64,000 nucleotides of DNA from Ruegeria marisrubri (GTDB lineage: Bacteria > Pseudomonadota > Alphaproteobacteria > Rhodobacterales > Rhodobacteraceae): assembly GCF_001507595.1 (NCBI RefSeq), contig NZ_LQBQ01000023.1, positions 124,001 through 188,000 on the forward strand, given 5' to 3'. Shown piece by piece: positions 1-8,438 of this stretch. A program made the position numbers and the translations under genes. Below the pieces are notes generated by a model. The model had not been told where the DNA came from, did not search any database, and worked only from the letters and a program-made list of their open reading frames with translations. Position 1 is the stretch's first letter, and the number at the start of each line of letters is the position of its first letter.

Positions 1-74
1 AGGTTGTTCGAGATCGTTTCGACCCGCATCTGCTGCGCGGTCATTCCGGTGGCGGCGATTTGCAGGGCACGCAT
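1..74 (-). CDS. flgG: Flagellar basal-body rod protein FlgG (N-terminal fragment, cut by window edge)
   Basis: Only the first 24-25 codons are present; the gene runs off the left edge. The product begins MRALQIAATGMTAQQ and continues into an ISNNL segment, the N-terminal signature of flagellar rod and hook proteins, and it matches FlgG best because FlgG normally starts MRAL. FlgG forms the distal rod across the periplasm. It lies 24 bp downstream of flgF in the same leftward operon, the usual flgF-flgG order. The rest of the protein cannot be judged. Confidence 0.85.
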   Translation of the reverse strand, partial: MRALQIAATGMTAQQMRVETISNN

Positions 75-98
75 GTTGGACACTCCTTCGGTTGCGGA

Positions 99-809
99 TC
101 AGCGCATCAAGGCCTTGAGCGCGCCGCGGACACGTTCGTCTTCGTTTTTGAGAAAGCTCTGCCCCAGTTCGTAGGCGCGCTGGATTTCGACGAGCCGGGT
201 GGTCTGTTCGAGGGCGTTGACATTGGAGCCTTCGAGGAACCCTTGCAGGACTTTCGGACTCTCGACCGGCTCGACCTCGCCGTCGGCGCGGAACATCGCG
301 CCGCCTTCCCGGACCAGGTCCCCGGGATCGGCCGGGCGATAGACACCGATCTGCCCCAGAGGCTGCCCACCCGCGCTGATCGTCCCATCATTCCCGAGAT
401 GGACCGACACGGCATCGGGCGGAATGAAAATTGGAGCACCATTCGCGTCCAGAACACGATGGCCGTCCGGCGACGTCAATTCCCCTTGGGCGTTGGGAGT
501 GAAGCTGCCCGCACGGGTCAGCCGGTTGCCAGCCGGCGTTTCCAGCACGAAAAACCCGTCACCCTCGATGGCAAGATCGAAGGTCCCGTTGGTTTGCGTC
601 ATTCCTCCCTGCTGCAGCGACGTGTTGCGGGCCTGGGCGCGCGCCATCGACAGAGACGGCCCTTGGCGTGAGCCCTGGATGAATTCCGAAAACACAAGAC
701 CCTGCTGCCGGTACCCGGTGGTATTGGCGTTTGCGATGTTGTTGGCAACAAGGCGTATCTCGTTCAACAGGCCCGACTGGCGGGACAGGGTGACATAGGC
801 GGTTTCCAT
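99..809 (-). CDS. flgF: Flagellar basal-body rod protein FlgF
   Basis: A 236-residue rod protein starting METAYVTLSRQSGLL. It carries the N-terminal flagellar motif LVANNIANANTTGYR at about residues 19-33, a central FDLAIEGDGFFVL segment and the C-terminal motif NVNALEQTTRLVEIQRAYE typical of FlgF/FlgG proteins. FlgF is part of the rod that links the MS ring to the hook. The reading frame is open further upstream to 1037, but that extension overlaps fliQ, so the ATG at 809 is chosen. It shares one base with the fliQ stop codon (TGATG), indicating translational coupling. Confidence 0.92.
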   Translation of the reverse strand: METAYVTLSRQSGLLNEIRLVANNIANANTTGYRQQGLVFSEFIQGSRQGPSLSMARAQARNTSLQQGGMTQTNGTFDLAIEGDGFFVLETPAGNRLTRAGSFTPNAQGELTSPDGHRVLDANGAPIFIPPDAVSVHLGNDGTISAGGQPLGQIGVYRPADPGDLVREGGAMFRADGEVEPVESPKVLQGFLEGSNVNALEQTTRLVEIQRAYELGQSFLKNEDERVRGALKALMR

Positions 810-1081
810 CAGCGGCCTCCTGCGATCAGGGGAACGATCGTCGTAGTGAAGAATGTCGCCAGCGTCTGCGTCATGAATCCCATCGAGATCCAGAAAACCA
901 CGACGATGGCGACAAGTTTGGGGACGAAGGTCAGGGTCATCTCCTGAATCGAGGTCAACGCCTGCAACAGCCCAACGGCGAGCCCCATGATCAGCGCCGA
1001 CGCCAGGATCGGGACCGAGACAATGACCGCGATCCACAGCGCCTGGCGCAGGACATCATGGAAGAGACCTTCACCCAGCAT
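809..1081 (-). CDS. fliQ: Flagellar export apparatus protein FliQ
   Basis: A 90-residue integral membrane protein with two hydrophobic stretches (about residues 15-40 and 52-82) separated by a LLQALTSIQEMTLTF-type loop, which is the classic FliQ/SctS signature. FliQ belongs to the type III export gate (FliPQR) in the MS ring. Its length is normal for the family. It sits between fliE and flgF in one leftward operon, three bases after the fliE stop. Confidence 0.93.
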   Translation of the reverse strand: MLGEGLFHDVLRQALWIAVIVSVPILASALIMGLAVGLLQALTSIQEMTLTFVPKLVAIVVVFWISMGFMTQTLATFFTTTIVPLIAGGR

Positions 1082-1084
1082 GGT

Positions 1085-1375
1085 TCAGACCGGCATCCGC
1101 AGAACTTCCTGATAGGCTTCGACCACCTTGTTTCGAACGACCACGGCGGTCTCCACGGCCAGTTCGGTTTGCGCCAAGGCTTGCACCAGCGCATGCGGAT
1201 CTGCTTGGCCGACCATGGCAGATTGCGCCATCTGTTCACTGTGCCGCAGGGTGTCGGCGAAATCGGTGAAGGGCGCGCGCAGCCCTTTGGCGGAACCGGC
1301 GTGATCGGGGTTGGCCAGCGTGGCAGGCCGGGCCGATGTGTAGTTCTGCGCGGCACTGAGCGATCGGATATCCAT
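1085..1375 (-). CDS. fliE: Flagellar hook-basal body adaptor FliE
   Basis: A 96-residue protein ending in the FliE hallmark: a helical segment AQTELAVETAVVVRNKVVEAYQ followed by a short EVLRMPV tail (this segment is quoted in two parts: AQTELAVETAVV and VRNKVVEAYQ). FliE joins the MS ring to the proximal rod. The N-terminal third is low in conservation, as usual. It lies 12 bp after flgC and directly before fliQ, the common alphaproteobacterial flgB-flgC-fliE order. Confidence 0.9.
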   Translation of the reverse strand: MDIRSLSAAQNYTSARPATLANPDHAGSAKGLRAPFTDFADTLRHSEQMAQSAMVGQADPHALVQALAQTELAVETAVVVRNKVVEAYQEVLRMPV

Positions 1376-1387
1376 TCTGGTCGTCCT

Positions 1388-1774
1388 TTACTTGCGGAGG
1401 AGATTCATGAGGTTCGCCGACATCTGGCGTGTCTGGTCGAACATCTTCAGGTTCGCTTCATAGCTGCGCTGCGCTTCGCGCGCGTCGGCGATTTCGATCA
1501 TCAGATCAACGTTCGAGCCCCGGTAGTGGCCGGTTTCATCGGCCAGCGGATGCCCCGGGTCGTAGATTCTTTCCAGCGCGCGCCGGTCCAGCCTTACGCG
1601 CCCCACCGCAACCCGCTCGCCACCTGCTTCTTCAACGGCTTCAAATGACACCATCTTGCGGCGATAACCCGGCGTATCGGCGTTTGCGATGTTCTCCGAC
1701 ACATGCCGCAGGCGTGCCGCCTGAGCACGCAGGGCGCTTGCGAAAGCAGCTAGGGAATTCGAGAAATCACTCAT
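1388..1774 (-). CDS. flgC: Flagellar basal-body rod protein FlgC
   Basis: A 128-residue proximal rod protein. The N-terminal SENIANADTPGYRRK motif (about residues 25-39) and the C-terminal GSNVDLMIEIADAREAQRSYEAN region are diagnostic of FlgC; the latter helix mediates axial polymerisation. Length is close to the usual 130-140 residues. It is second in the leftward flgB-flgC-fliE-fliQ-flgF-flgG operon, 11 bp after flgB. Confidence 0.92.
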   Translation of the reverse strand: MSDFSNSLAAFASALRAQAARLRHVSENIANADTPGYRRKMVSFEAVEEAGGERVAVGRVRLDRRALERIYDPGHPLADETGHYRGSNVDLMIEIADAREAQRSYEANLKMFDQTRQMSANLMNLLRK

Positions 1775-1785
1775 CGCACCGCACC

Positions 1786-2175
1786 TCAGACCTTGCCGAT
1801 GCTTGTACGAAGTATGGTCAGGGAAGAACGATAGATCGCGAGCGCGCGGTCGTGCTGTCGTTTGACGTCAACGGCCTTCAGCATCTCTTCTTCCAGTGAG
1901 ACACCGTTTCCATTCGCGTCCTGACGGCTTTCCAGGGTATATTCAGCCCAAGCCTGACCATCTTGCGCCTCAACGTTCATATGTCCTTCGCGCGTCGCGG
2001 ACATCCTCATCCGCCGCCCGCCCTGCGAATAGGCGGCCTGAAAGGCTTCGATCTCGCGCGGCTGGTACCCGGGGGTATCGGCATTGGCCAGGTTCCGGGC
2101 AATCACGGCCTGCCGTTGCCCTGCATGCGTCGCCACGGCGTGCGCCAGTTTAAAGACGTTCAAGTCCGAGAACAT
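1786..2175 (-). CDS. flgB: Flagellar basal-body rod protein FlgB
   Basis: A 129-residue proximal rod protein with the ARNLANADTPGYQPREI motif near residues 26-42 and a C-terminal helix containing VDVKRQHDRALAIYRSS. The frame is open nine codons further upstream, but the ATG at 2175 is preceded by a good ribosome-binding site (GGGAGAAG about 6-7 bases away), so MFSDLNVFKLA is taken as the start. It heads the leftward basal-body operon and is divergent from fliI; a partial CtrA-like box lies just upstream. Confidence 0.9.
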   Translation of the reverse strand: MFSDLNVFKLAHAVATHAGQRQAVIARNLANADTPGYQPREIEAFQAAYSQGGRRMRMSATREGHMNVEAQDGQAWAEYTLESRQDANGNGVSLEEEMLKAVDVKRQHDRALAIYRSSLTILRTSIGKV

Positions 2176-2198
2176 CGGGGCTTCTCCCTCGATCCGTT

Positions 2199-2213
2199 TC
2201 AATCAAGGCTTAA
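2199..2213 (-). promoter_or_regulatory. Partial CtrA-like box upstream of flgB
   Basis: Read on the minus strand the segment is TTAA-N7-TTGA, one mismatch from the CtrA consensus TTAA-N7-TTAA. It is 24 bp upstream of the flgB start in the flgB/fliI divergent spacer. CtrA control of flagellar genes is known in Rhodobacteraceae; binding here is inference. Confidence 0.4.
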
Positions 2214-2262
2214 CCCCGATTCCTTTAGAAACCGTTTTCAGATAACCGATGGAGATGCCGCC

Positions 2263-3600
2263 ATGTCCGCACCCGATCCGTCCTGTCTGACAGCGGAACT
2301 CGACAGCCTCAGCCCCGTGCGCCATGTCGGGCGCGTTGTTGGTGTGGGGCGCGGCCATCTCGAAGTCGAAGGGCTGAGCACCAAGGCGCGCATCGGCGAC
2401 CGGCTGGACCTGAAAAGGCGTTCTGGCCCGGTGCTTGCGGGCGAAGTGCTGAGTATCGGGCATGACGTAATCCACATGATTCCGGACAGCACCCCAGATG
2501 GTGTCACGATCGGCGATCCCGTCACGTTGGCGCCGATGCCGGACTTTGCACCGGGGCTGCACTGGCTGGGCCGCCTGATCGACCCCTACGGGAAACCGTT
2601 GGACGGCAAGCCCCTGCTACGCGGCCAGAATGCGCGCGACATCATGCAGGCGCCACCGCCTGCGGCCGATCGCCGGGCACTGGGTGAGCGGCTGCCGACC
2701 GGCCTTGCGGTTCTCAACACGCTGCTGCCGATCGTGCGCGGGCAACGGGTGGGTCTGTTTGCCGGGTCGGGCGTAGGAAAATCGACGCTGTTGGCGACGC
2801 TCGCGAAATCCATGCAGGCCGATGCCGTAGTCGTTGCTCTGGTGGGTGAACGGGGGCGCGAAGTCAACGAATTCATCGAAAAGACTTTGGGACCCGACGG
2901 GATGGCCCGCGCCGTGGTGGTTGCGGCGACCTCGGATCGGTCCGCACATTTGCGGCGGCGCTGCGTCTTTTCTGCCATGTCCGTTGCCGAGTTTCTCCGC
3001 GACAGAGGGCTCAGCGTCCTGTTTCTGGCGGATTCGGTCACACGCCTTGCCGAGGCCCATCGCGAAATGTCGATCGCCATGGGAGAAGCACCAGCGTTAC
3101 GCGGCTTTCCACCCTCGGTGGCGCCACTCATCGCCGGGCTCTGCGAACGGGCCGGCCCGGGAACGGGCGAACAGGGCGACATAACCGCGGTGTTCAGCGT
3201 ATTGGTTCCGGGATCCGACATGGACGAGCCGATCGCGGACATCCTTCGCGGGGTTCTGGACGGGCATATCGTGCTGAGTCGAGAGATCGCGGAACGCGGT
3301 CGCTTTCCGGCAATCGACGTCAGTCGTTCAGTCTCGCGCAGCCTGCCGGATGCGGCCACGCCGGAAGAGAACGACATGATCGCAGAGGCCCGGCGGCTTG
3401 TCGGCACCTATGAACGTTCGGAAGTCATGATCAAGGCCGGCCTGTATGCCGAAGGTGCCGATCCGGTTCTGGATCAGGCTGTTCGGGTCCATGACGAGTT
3501 GGATGCCTTTTTTGCCCGTTCCGACTCCGACGGCATCGGCAACAGTTTCGCCCGGTTGTCGCTGATCCTCCGGCGGGCCAGTGCCGCAGCCATGAAATGA
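2263..3600 (+). CDS. fliI: Flagellum-specific ATP synthase FliI
   Basis: A 445-residue cytoplasmic ATPase that energises unfolding and export of flagellar substrates. The Walker A motif GSGVGKST is near residues 168-175, followed by VALVGERGREVNEFIE and the Walker B-like LSVLFLADSVTRLAEAHRE, all typical of F1-beta-like FliI/SctN proteins. The frame is open to 1963, but that region overlaps flgB on the opposite strand; the ATG at 2263 follows GGAGATG and gives the normal FliI length. It faces flgB and is followed by motB after a 113-bp gap. Confidence 0.93.
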   Translation: MSAPDPSCLTAELDSLSPVRHVGRVVGVGRGHLEVEGLSTKARIGDRLDLKRRSGPVLAGEVLSIGHDVIHMIPDSTPDGVTIGDPVTLAPMPDFAPGLHWLGRLIDPYGKPLDGKPLLRGQNARDIMQAPPPAADRRALGERLPTGLAVLNTLLPIVRGQRVGLFAGSGVGKSTLLATLAKSMQADAVVVALVGERGREVNEFIEKTLGPDGMARAVVVAATSDRSAHLRRRCVFSAMSVAEFLRDRGLSVLFLADSVTRLAEAHREMSIAMGEAPALRGFPPSVAPLIAGLCERAGPGTGEQGDITAVFSVLVPGSDMDEPIADILRGVLDGHIVLSREIAERGRFPAIDVSRSVSRSLPDAATPEENDMIAEARRLVGTYERSEVMIKAGLYAEGADPVLDQAVRVHDELDAFFARSDSDGIGNSFARLSLILRRASAAAMK

Positions 3601-3650
3601 GGGCGATAGCCCCCAGCTGCCCGGCGCCGGCAATCCTGACAATTTTCCCG

Positions 3651-3665
3651 TTAGCCAGCCCTTAA
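3651..3665 (+). promoter_or_regulatory. CtrA-like box upstream of motB
   Basis: The sequence is TTAG-N7-TTAA, a near-perfect CtrA site, 48 bp before the proposed motB start at 3714. A box of identical architecture precedes flgE (4582). The spacing from the start codon is compatible with an activator site overlapping a -35 region. Function is inferred from family knowledge of CtrA in this order. Confidence 0.5.
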
Positions 3666-3713
3666 CCCCTGCGCTGCTATCCCGTTCGTCGGGTGACAAA
3701 ACAGGTGGTGGAA

Positions 3714-4553
3714 ATGGCAGCGCGATCCAACGCGGCGCCGATCATCATACGGAAGAAGCGAAGCAGGGGTGACTCGGCGCACCACGGCGGCGCGTGGAAA
3801 GTCGCATATGCGGATTTCGTCACGGCCATGATGGCCTTCTTCATGTTGATGTGGCTGCTGAACGCAACGACTGAAAAGCAACGCAAGGGGCTGGCGGACT
3901 ACTTTTCGCCGACCATACCCGTCAGCCCGGTTTCGGGGGGCGGCGACGGCGCATTCGGCGGTGACAACATGTTTTCCGAGAAAGCATTGGTCATGAACGG
4001 ATCCGGCGCCACCAACCGGCATCATGCCGATACCAAAGCCGCCCGCGGCTCGACCGGCGTCGAGACTCAGGGCGACGATGCCGGATACTTCCAGGACTTC
4101 ACATCGATCGAGGCAGAGCTTCTGGGGCGCAGTGGCGAAAGCGCGGTGTCAAAGAAACTGCTTGAACACATCGTGACGCGCGTCACCGATGAAGGTCTGA
4201 TCGTGGAGTTCTTCGCGACCGAGGAGTCCCCTTTGTTCGAGCCCGAGACCGATCGCCCGACACAATTGATGCGCGATCTCGTGCGGTTGGTCGCGCGGTC
4301 CTCGGACCTCGTGACCAACGGAATCGCCGTTGGCGGGCATGTCAGCGCCCGTCCGGTCGTGGTTGCAGAAAACCCGGTATGGGAACTGTCGAGTTCACGC
4401 GCGGAAAAGGTTCGGGCTTTGCTGGAACTGAGCGGCGTCACACCCGAAAGACTCGTCAGGGTAACCGGCCATGCCGACCGGGATCTGGTCGATGACAAAC
4501 CGATGGCCGCGCGCAACAACCGGATCGAGGTCATCTTTCTGCGCAATCCCTGA
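3714..4553 (+). CDS. motB: Flagellar motor protein MotB (OmpA/MotB domain)
   Basis: A 279-residue stator protein. A basic N terminus (IIIRKKRSRG) is followed by GGAWKVAYADFVTAMMAFF, the MotB plug/transmembrane region whose Asp (in YADF) is the proton-binding residue, then a single membrane segment to about residue 48. The C-terminal half is an OmpA-like peptidoglycan-binding domain with ELSSSRAEKVRALLELSGV and RNNRIEVIFLRNP. A GTG at 3693 would add seven residues, but the ATG at 3714 has GGTGG upstream. No motA lies next to it in the window. Confidence 0.9.
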   Translation: MAARSNAAPIIIRKKRSRGDSAHHGGAWKVAYADFVTAMMAFFMLMWLLNATTEKQRKGLADYFSPTIPVSPVSGGGDGAFGGDNMFSEKALVMNGSGATNRHHADTKAARGSTGVETQGDDAGYFQDFTSIEAELLGRSGESAVSKKLLEHIVTRVTDEGLIVEFFATEESPLFEPETDRPTQLMRDLVRLVARSSDLVTNGIAVGGHVSARPVVVAENPVWELSSSRAEKVRALLELSGVTPERLVRVTGHADRDLVDDKPMAARNNRIEVIFLRNP

Positions 4554-4581
4554 CAAGGGGGAATGACGCGCATTTTAGCTG

Positions 4582-4596
4582 TTAGGCTGCCGTTAA
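4582..4596 (+). promoter_or_regulatory. CtrA-like box upstream of flgE
   Basis: The segment reads TTAG-N7-TTAA, the same form as the box before motB, and lies 54 bp before the flgE start codon at 4651. A second TTAG occurs just upstream at 4575-4578. Two identical boxes at nearly equal distance from two flagellar genes argue against chance. Confidence 0.5.
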
Positions 4597-4650
4597 GACG
4601 CCGCGCGTTACCTGTTGCAGCAACCACTGATGCAACAGAAGGGCGTGCCG

Positions 4651-5946
4651 ATGACTATTTCCTCTTCGCTGAATTCCGGCGTCGCGGCGCTGAAGGCCAA
4701 TGCCAACCGTTTGGCCAGCATCTCGGACAATATCGCGAACGCCTCCACCTTCGGCTACAAACGGGTGGAGACGGATTTTCACTCGATGGTCACGGCGACT
4801 TCGGGCGGGGCCTACTCCGCGGGCGGCGTGCGCACCACCAGCCAGCGCATGATCGATCAACGCGGCTCTCTGGTCACCACGAACAATTCTACCGACCTGG
4901 CGGTGCGGGGTCGCGGAATGCTACCGGTCATGCCCAGCTCTCAGATCGCTACGGGGACGACCGAGATGCTGCTGGCCACCACGGGTTCCTTCCGCACCAA
5001 CGAACAAGGCTATCTCGTCACCGAATCCGGTCTTGTCCTGTTGGGGTGGCCGGCGCAATCCGATGGTTCGATCCCGAGCGTGCCACGCGACACGCCCGCA
5101 GGTCTGCAGCCGGTACAACTGAGCGTCAATCAGCTGTCGGGGTCGCCCACGACCCGGATGACACTGCGCATGAACCTGCCTGCAACGGCGACCGAAGCCG
5201 GATCGCCTGGCGACACGCAGCCCTTGTCGGTCGAGTATTTCGACAATCTCGGCAAATCAGAAAAGGTCGATATCGATCTGTCCCCCATCGTTCCCGCCAC
5301 CGGCGCGAGCAACGAATGGAGAATGGTCTTGCGCGATACCGCGTCCAGCGGCGCGGTGATTGGCGAGTACATCCTGACTTTCGGCGACAGCCGGACCACT
5401 GGCGGCACGCTGTCCGCCGTTTCGACGGTATCGGGTGGTGGATACGACCCGGCGACGGGCAGTTTTCTTGTCAATGTCAGGGGCGGACCGATGGAGATCA
5501 ATATCGGTCAGCTGGGAGATTCGGCCGGAATAACGCAACTCTCGGACACTTTCGCGCCTGTCTCGATCACCCGCGACGGCTCGGCGGTCGGCACCATGAC
5601 CAGCGTCAAGGTTGATGAAAACGGGTATGTCTACGCCACCTATGACAGCGGGATTTCCCGCCGCGTGTTCCAGATCCCGCTGGTGGACGTTCCCAACCCG
5701 AACGGCCTGACCGCCCTGGACAGCCAAACCTATGCGCCGTCTCGAGACAGCGGAACGTTTTTCCTGTGGGATGCCGGGGACGGCCCGACCGGAGATCTGG
5801 TTTCCTTCGCCCGCGAGGAATCGACAACCGACGTCGCCACCGAATTGACCGCCATGATCCAGACCCAGCGCGCCTATTCCTCCAGCGCCAAGGTAATCCA
5901 GACCGTCGACGAGATGTTGCAGGAAACGACCAACATCAAACGCTGA
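4651..5946 (+). CDS. flgE: Flagellar hook protein FlgE
   Basis: A 431-residue hook subunit. It starts MTISSSLNSGVAALKANANR and contains SDNIANASTFGYKRVETDF, the conserved N-terminal axial motif. The C terminus ends with ESTTDVATELTAMIQTQRAYSSSAKVIQTVDEMLQETTNIKR-type coils (conserved core TELTAMIQTQRAYSSSAKV) that pack in the hook core. The start at 4651 is preferred over upstream in-frame ATGs because AGAAGGG precedes it and homologues begin MTISSS. It opens the rightward flgE-flgK-flgL-flgI unit. Confidence 0.92.
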   Translation: MTISSSLNSGVAALKANANRLASISDNIANASTFGYKRVETDFHSMVTATSGGAYSAGGVRTTSQRMIDQRGSLVTTNNSTDLAVRGRGMLPVMPSSQIATGTTEMLLATTGSFRTNEQGYLVTESGLVLLGWPAQSDGSIPSVPRDTPAGLQPVQLSVNQLSGSPTTRMTLRMNLPATATEAGSPGDTQPLSVEYFDNLGKSEKVDIDLSPIVPATGASNEWRMVLRDTASSGAVIGEYILTFGDSRTTGGTLSAVSTVSGGGYDPATGSFLVNVRGGPMEINIGQLGDSAGITQLSDTFAPVSITRDGSAVGTMTSVKVDENGYVYATYDSGISRRVFQIPLVDVPNPNGLTALDSQTYAPSRDSGTFFLWDAGDGPTGDLVSFAREESTTDVATELTAMIQTQRAYSSSAKVIQTVDEMLQETTNIKR

Positions 5947-5975
5947 CCTGAGCGGCCCAAGACAGGAGTAACTTC

Positions 5976-7427
5976 ATGACCATGTCCACGGCATTCCAGA
6001 ACGCGCTCGGCGGTCTGGCTGCGGCCAGCCGCGGAGCAGCGGTGGTGTCGGACAACGTCGCCAATGCGCTGACACCGGGATTTGCCCGACGCTCTCTGGA
6101 ACTGACGACCGCTTCAGACACCGGGAGCGGTGTGCGGATCGTCGGAATTGCTCGACACACGGATCCGGTTCTGACAGGCAACCGCAGAAATGCGGACGCA
6201 ACCCTGGCCAACGCGCAAGCTATTTCCGAGTTCCATTCCGGGCTTGAAATGCTGATCGGGGCGCCAGATGGGCCTGATACGATTCCCGGCCGCCTGACAA
6301 GTTTCGAAAACAGCCTGATCATGGCGGCCGGCCGGCCGGAATCCGCGACCCGCCTAGATCAGGCCGTCGCCGATGCGAAAGATCCCGTCAACGCGATCAG
6401 AGCGGCCTCTGACGGGGTGCAAAAGATGCGCGCCGACGCCGATCGCACCATCGGCCAGCAGGTGGAGAGGCTGAACCAAACACTCAAGGACATAGAGACC
6501 TTCAACGCCCGAATTCAGGCGATAGGGAATTCCGGCGGAGACACTTCCTCTCTTCTCGACCAGCGCCAGAACCTGATCGATACCGTGAACGAGCTGATCC
6601 CCGTTAATGTCGTTGCACGCGAGAACGACCGCGTTTCCCTTTATTCCGACGGCGGTCTGATCCTTCTGGAGGGGCGCGCGGCGGATTTCTCCTTTGCCAC
6701 CAGCAACCAGATCATGCCGCACATGACCGGCGCCAACGGATTGCTGTCCCAACTGGAATTCAATGGCAAACCGATCCGAACAACCGGCGGCGATTCCGGC
6801 ATTCGAGGCGGTGGATTGGCGGCGCAGTTCAGCATCCGGGACGAGCTGGCCATCGAAGCGCAGTCGGATCTCGATGCGCTGGCCAGGGATCTGATCGAAC
6901 GGTTCGAAACTGCCGGGCTCGACCCGACATCGGGCCCGCCCTCTCCCGGTCTCTTTACCGATTCGGGATCCAGATTCGACCCGACGACCGAACAGGGGAT
7001 AGCCGGACGGCTCACGGTCAACGCACTCGTGGACCCGGATGCTGGCGGCAGCAGCTGGAAGTTAAGAAGCGGGCTCGGCGCCGCGTTGCCCGGCGACCCG
7101 GGCGATGCCCGACAGCTTCAGGCTTTCAGCGAAGCCCTGAGCGCCGCTCGCCCTTTGCCGACCTCCCGCTTCGGCACCGGGGTTCTTTCGGCGGCCGATG
7201 TCGGCGCGGCGCTGATGTCGAAAACCGGAAGCCGCGCAAATTCCGCGGCAGAGCGTCTGGCCTTTGCAACCGCAACCCGTTCGGAAATGGCGCGAATTGA
7301 ATCCGAACAGGGTGTGGACACCGACTCAGAGCTGCAAAGGCTGATGCAGATTGAACAGACCTTCGCCGCCAATGCCCGCATCATTCAGGTCGTGTCCGAC
7401 CTGATGGATGACTTGTTGAGGATTTGA
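5976..7427 (+). CDS. flgK: Flagellar hook-filament junction protein FlgK (HAP1)
   Basis: A 483-residue hook-associated protein that caps the hook and joins it to the filament. The N terminus has ALGGLAAASRGAAVVSDNVA with a TPGFARR motif, and the C terminus ends LQRLMQIEQTFAANARIIQV, the paired axial helices of FlgK. The middle contains GDTSSLLDQRQNLIDTVNEL, strongly typical of FlgK. An AGGAG ribosome-binding site lies upstream and the gap to flgE is 29 bp. Confidence 0.93.
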   Translation: MTMSTAFQNALGGLAAASRGAAVVSDNVANALTPGFARRSLELTTASDTGSGVRIVGIARHTDPVLTGNRRNADATLANAQAISEFHSGLEMLIGAPDGPDTIPGRLTSFENSLIMAAGRPESATRLDQAVADAKDPVNAIRAASDGVQKMRADADRTIGQQVERLNQTLKDIETFNARIQAIGNSGGDTSSLLDQRQNLIDTVNELIPVNVVARENDRVSLYSDGGLILLEGRAADFSFATSNQIMPHMTGANGLLSQLEFNGKPIRTTGGDSGIRGGGLAAQFSIRDELAIEAQSDLDALARDLIERFETAGLDPTSGPPSPGLFTDSGSRFDPTTEQGIAGRLTVNALVDPDAGGSSWKLRSGLGAALPGDPGDARQLQAFSEALSAARPLPTSRFGTGVLSAADVGAALMSKTGSRANSAAERLAFATATRSEMARIESEQGVDTDSELQRLMQIEQTFAANARIIQVVSDLMDDLLRI

Positions 7428-7430
7428 TAC

Positions 7431-8438
7431 ATGGCGTTGAATTCGATTGGAGATCTGGCGAGGGGGCTGACACTCCAGCTTCGCAGCACTCAGATCAAAC
7501 GCGAAATTGAGTCCCTGTCTCGGGAACTGTCCACTGGCAAGGTCGCGAACATCAGGGAGCATCTGCACGGAGATTTTTCGCAGATTTTACTGATTGACCA
7601 TGACCTGACGCGTCTCGCCACATTCTCGACGGCAGCATCCGAGGTTGAACTGTCCGCGGGCACCATGCGGACAAGTTTGACGGTGTTCCAAAATTCGGTT
7701 TCCGAACTGTCATCTGCGCTTCTTGCCTTCGGTTCGGACTCACCGGTAATTCCGGATGAACAGATCGGCGCTCAGGCGCTCAACCATCTGGATACTATGA
7801 TGTCGGCCTTGAACACCCGGGTCGGCGGTCGCAACCTGTTTTCAGGAACCGCGACCGACCGATCCCCGCTGGCGGCGCCCGAGACATTGCTTGCCTCGCT
7901 GCAGTCAGAGCTTTCCGGCATGACGACAGCGGCAGAAATTCTGCAGACTGCAACGAACTGGTTCGAGGATCCCGCCGGGTTTCGGGCTGCCATCTATCAA
8001 GGCAGCGCAGAATATCTCGCGCCCATGCAGGTATCGGACCAAGAGAAGATCAATCTCTTGGTCAAGGCAGACGACCCTGTCTTCAGAGCCGCCTTGCGGG
8101 ATACGGCTGTGGCCGTCCTGGCTTCCGACTCGTCCTTGGATCTGACCGCGGACCAGCGGGCCGCGCTGTTCAAGGAACTGGGGGTCCAGCTGACGCAAGC
8201 GAGCGATGAAACCGTGCGATTGACCGCACGGATCGGAATGGCCGAAGCACGGGCCGAGCAGGCGGCAGCCCGAAATGCTGCCTCAAGGACGGGCCTGGAA
8301 TATGCAAGATCCGAACTGATCGGCGCCGACCCCTATGAAACGGCCACCCGGCTGCAGGCCGTCCAATTCCAGCTCGAAAGCCTCTATTCCGTTACCGTTC
8401 GAAATGCGAACCTATCGCTGGTGAATTTCCTCAGATGA
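7431..8438 (+). CDS. flgL: Flagellar hook-filament junction protein FlgL (HAP3, flagellin family)
   Basis: A 335-residue flagellin-like protein acting as the second junction protein between hook and filament. The N-terminal helix LTLQLRSTQIKREIESLSRE with LSTGKVAN and the middle segment NTRVGGRNLFSGTATDRSPL are typical of FlgL. The C-terminal helix ends LQAVQFQLESLYSVTVRNAN. It starts three bases after flgK and overlaps flgI by four bases (ATGA), so the three genes are translationally coupled. Confidence 0.9.
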   Translation: MALNSIGDLARGLTLQLRSTQIKREIESLSRELSTGKVANIREHLHGDFSQILLIDHDLTRLATFSTAASEVELSAGTMRTSLTVFQNSVSELSSALLAFGSDSPVIPDEQIGAQALNHLDTMMSALNTRVGGRNLFSGTATDRSPLAAPETLLASLQSELSGMTTAAEILQTATNWFEDPAGFRAAIYQGSAEYLAPMQVSDQEKINLLVKADDPVFRAALRDTAVAVLASDSSLDLTADQRAALFKELGVQLTQASDETVRLTARIGMAEARAEQAAARNAASRTGLEYARSELIGADPYETATRLQAVQFQLESLYSVTVRNANLSLVNFLR

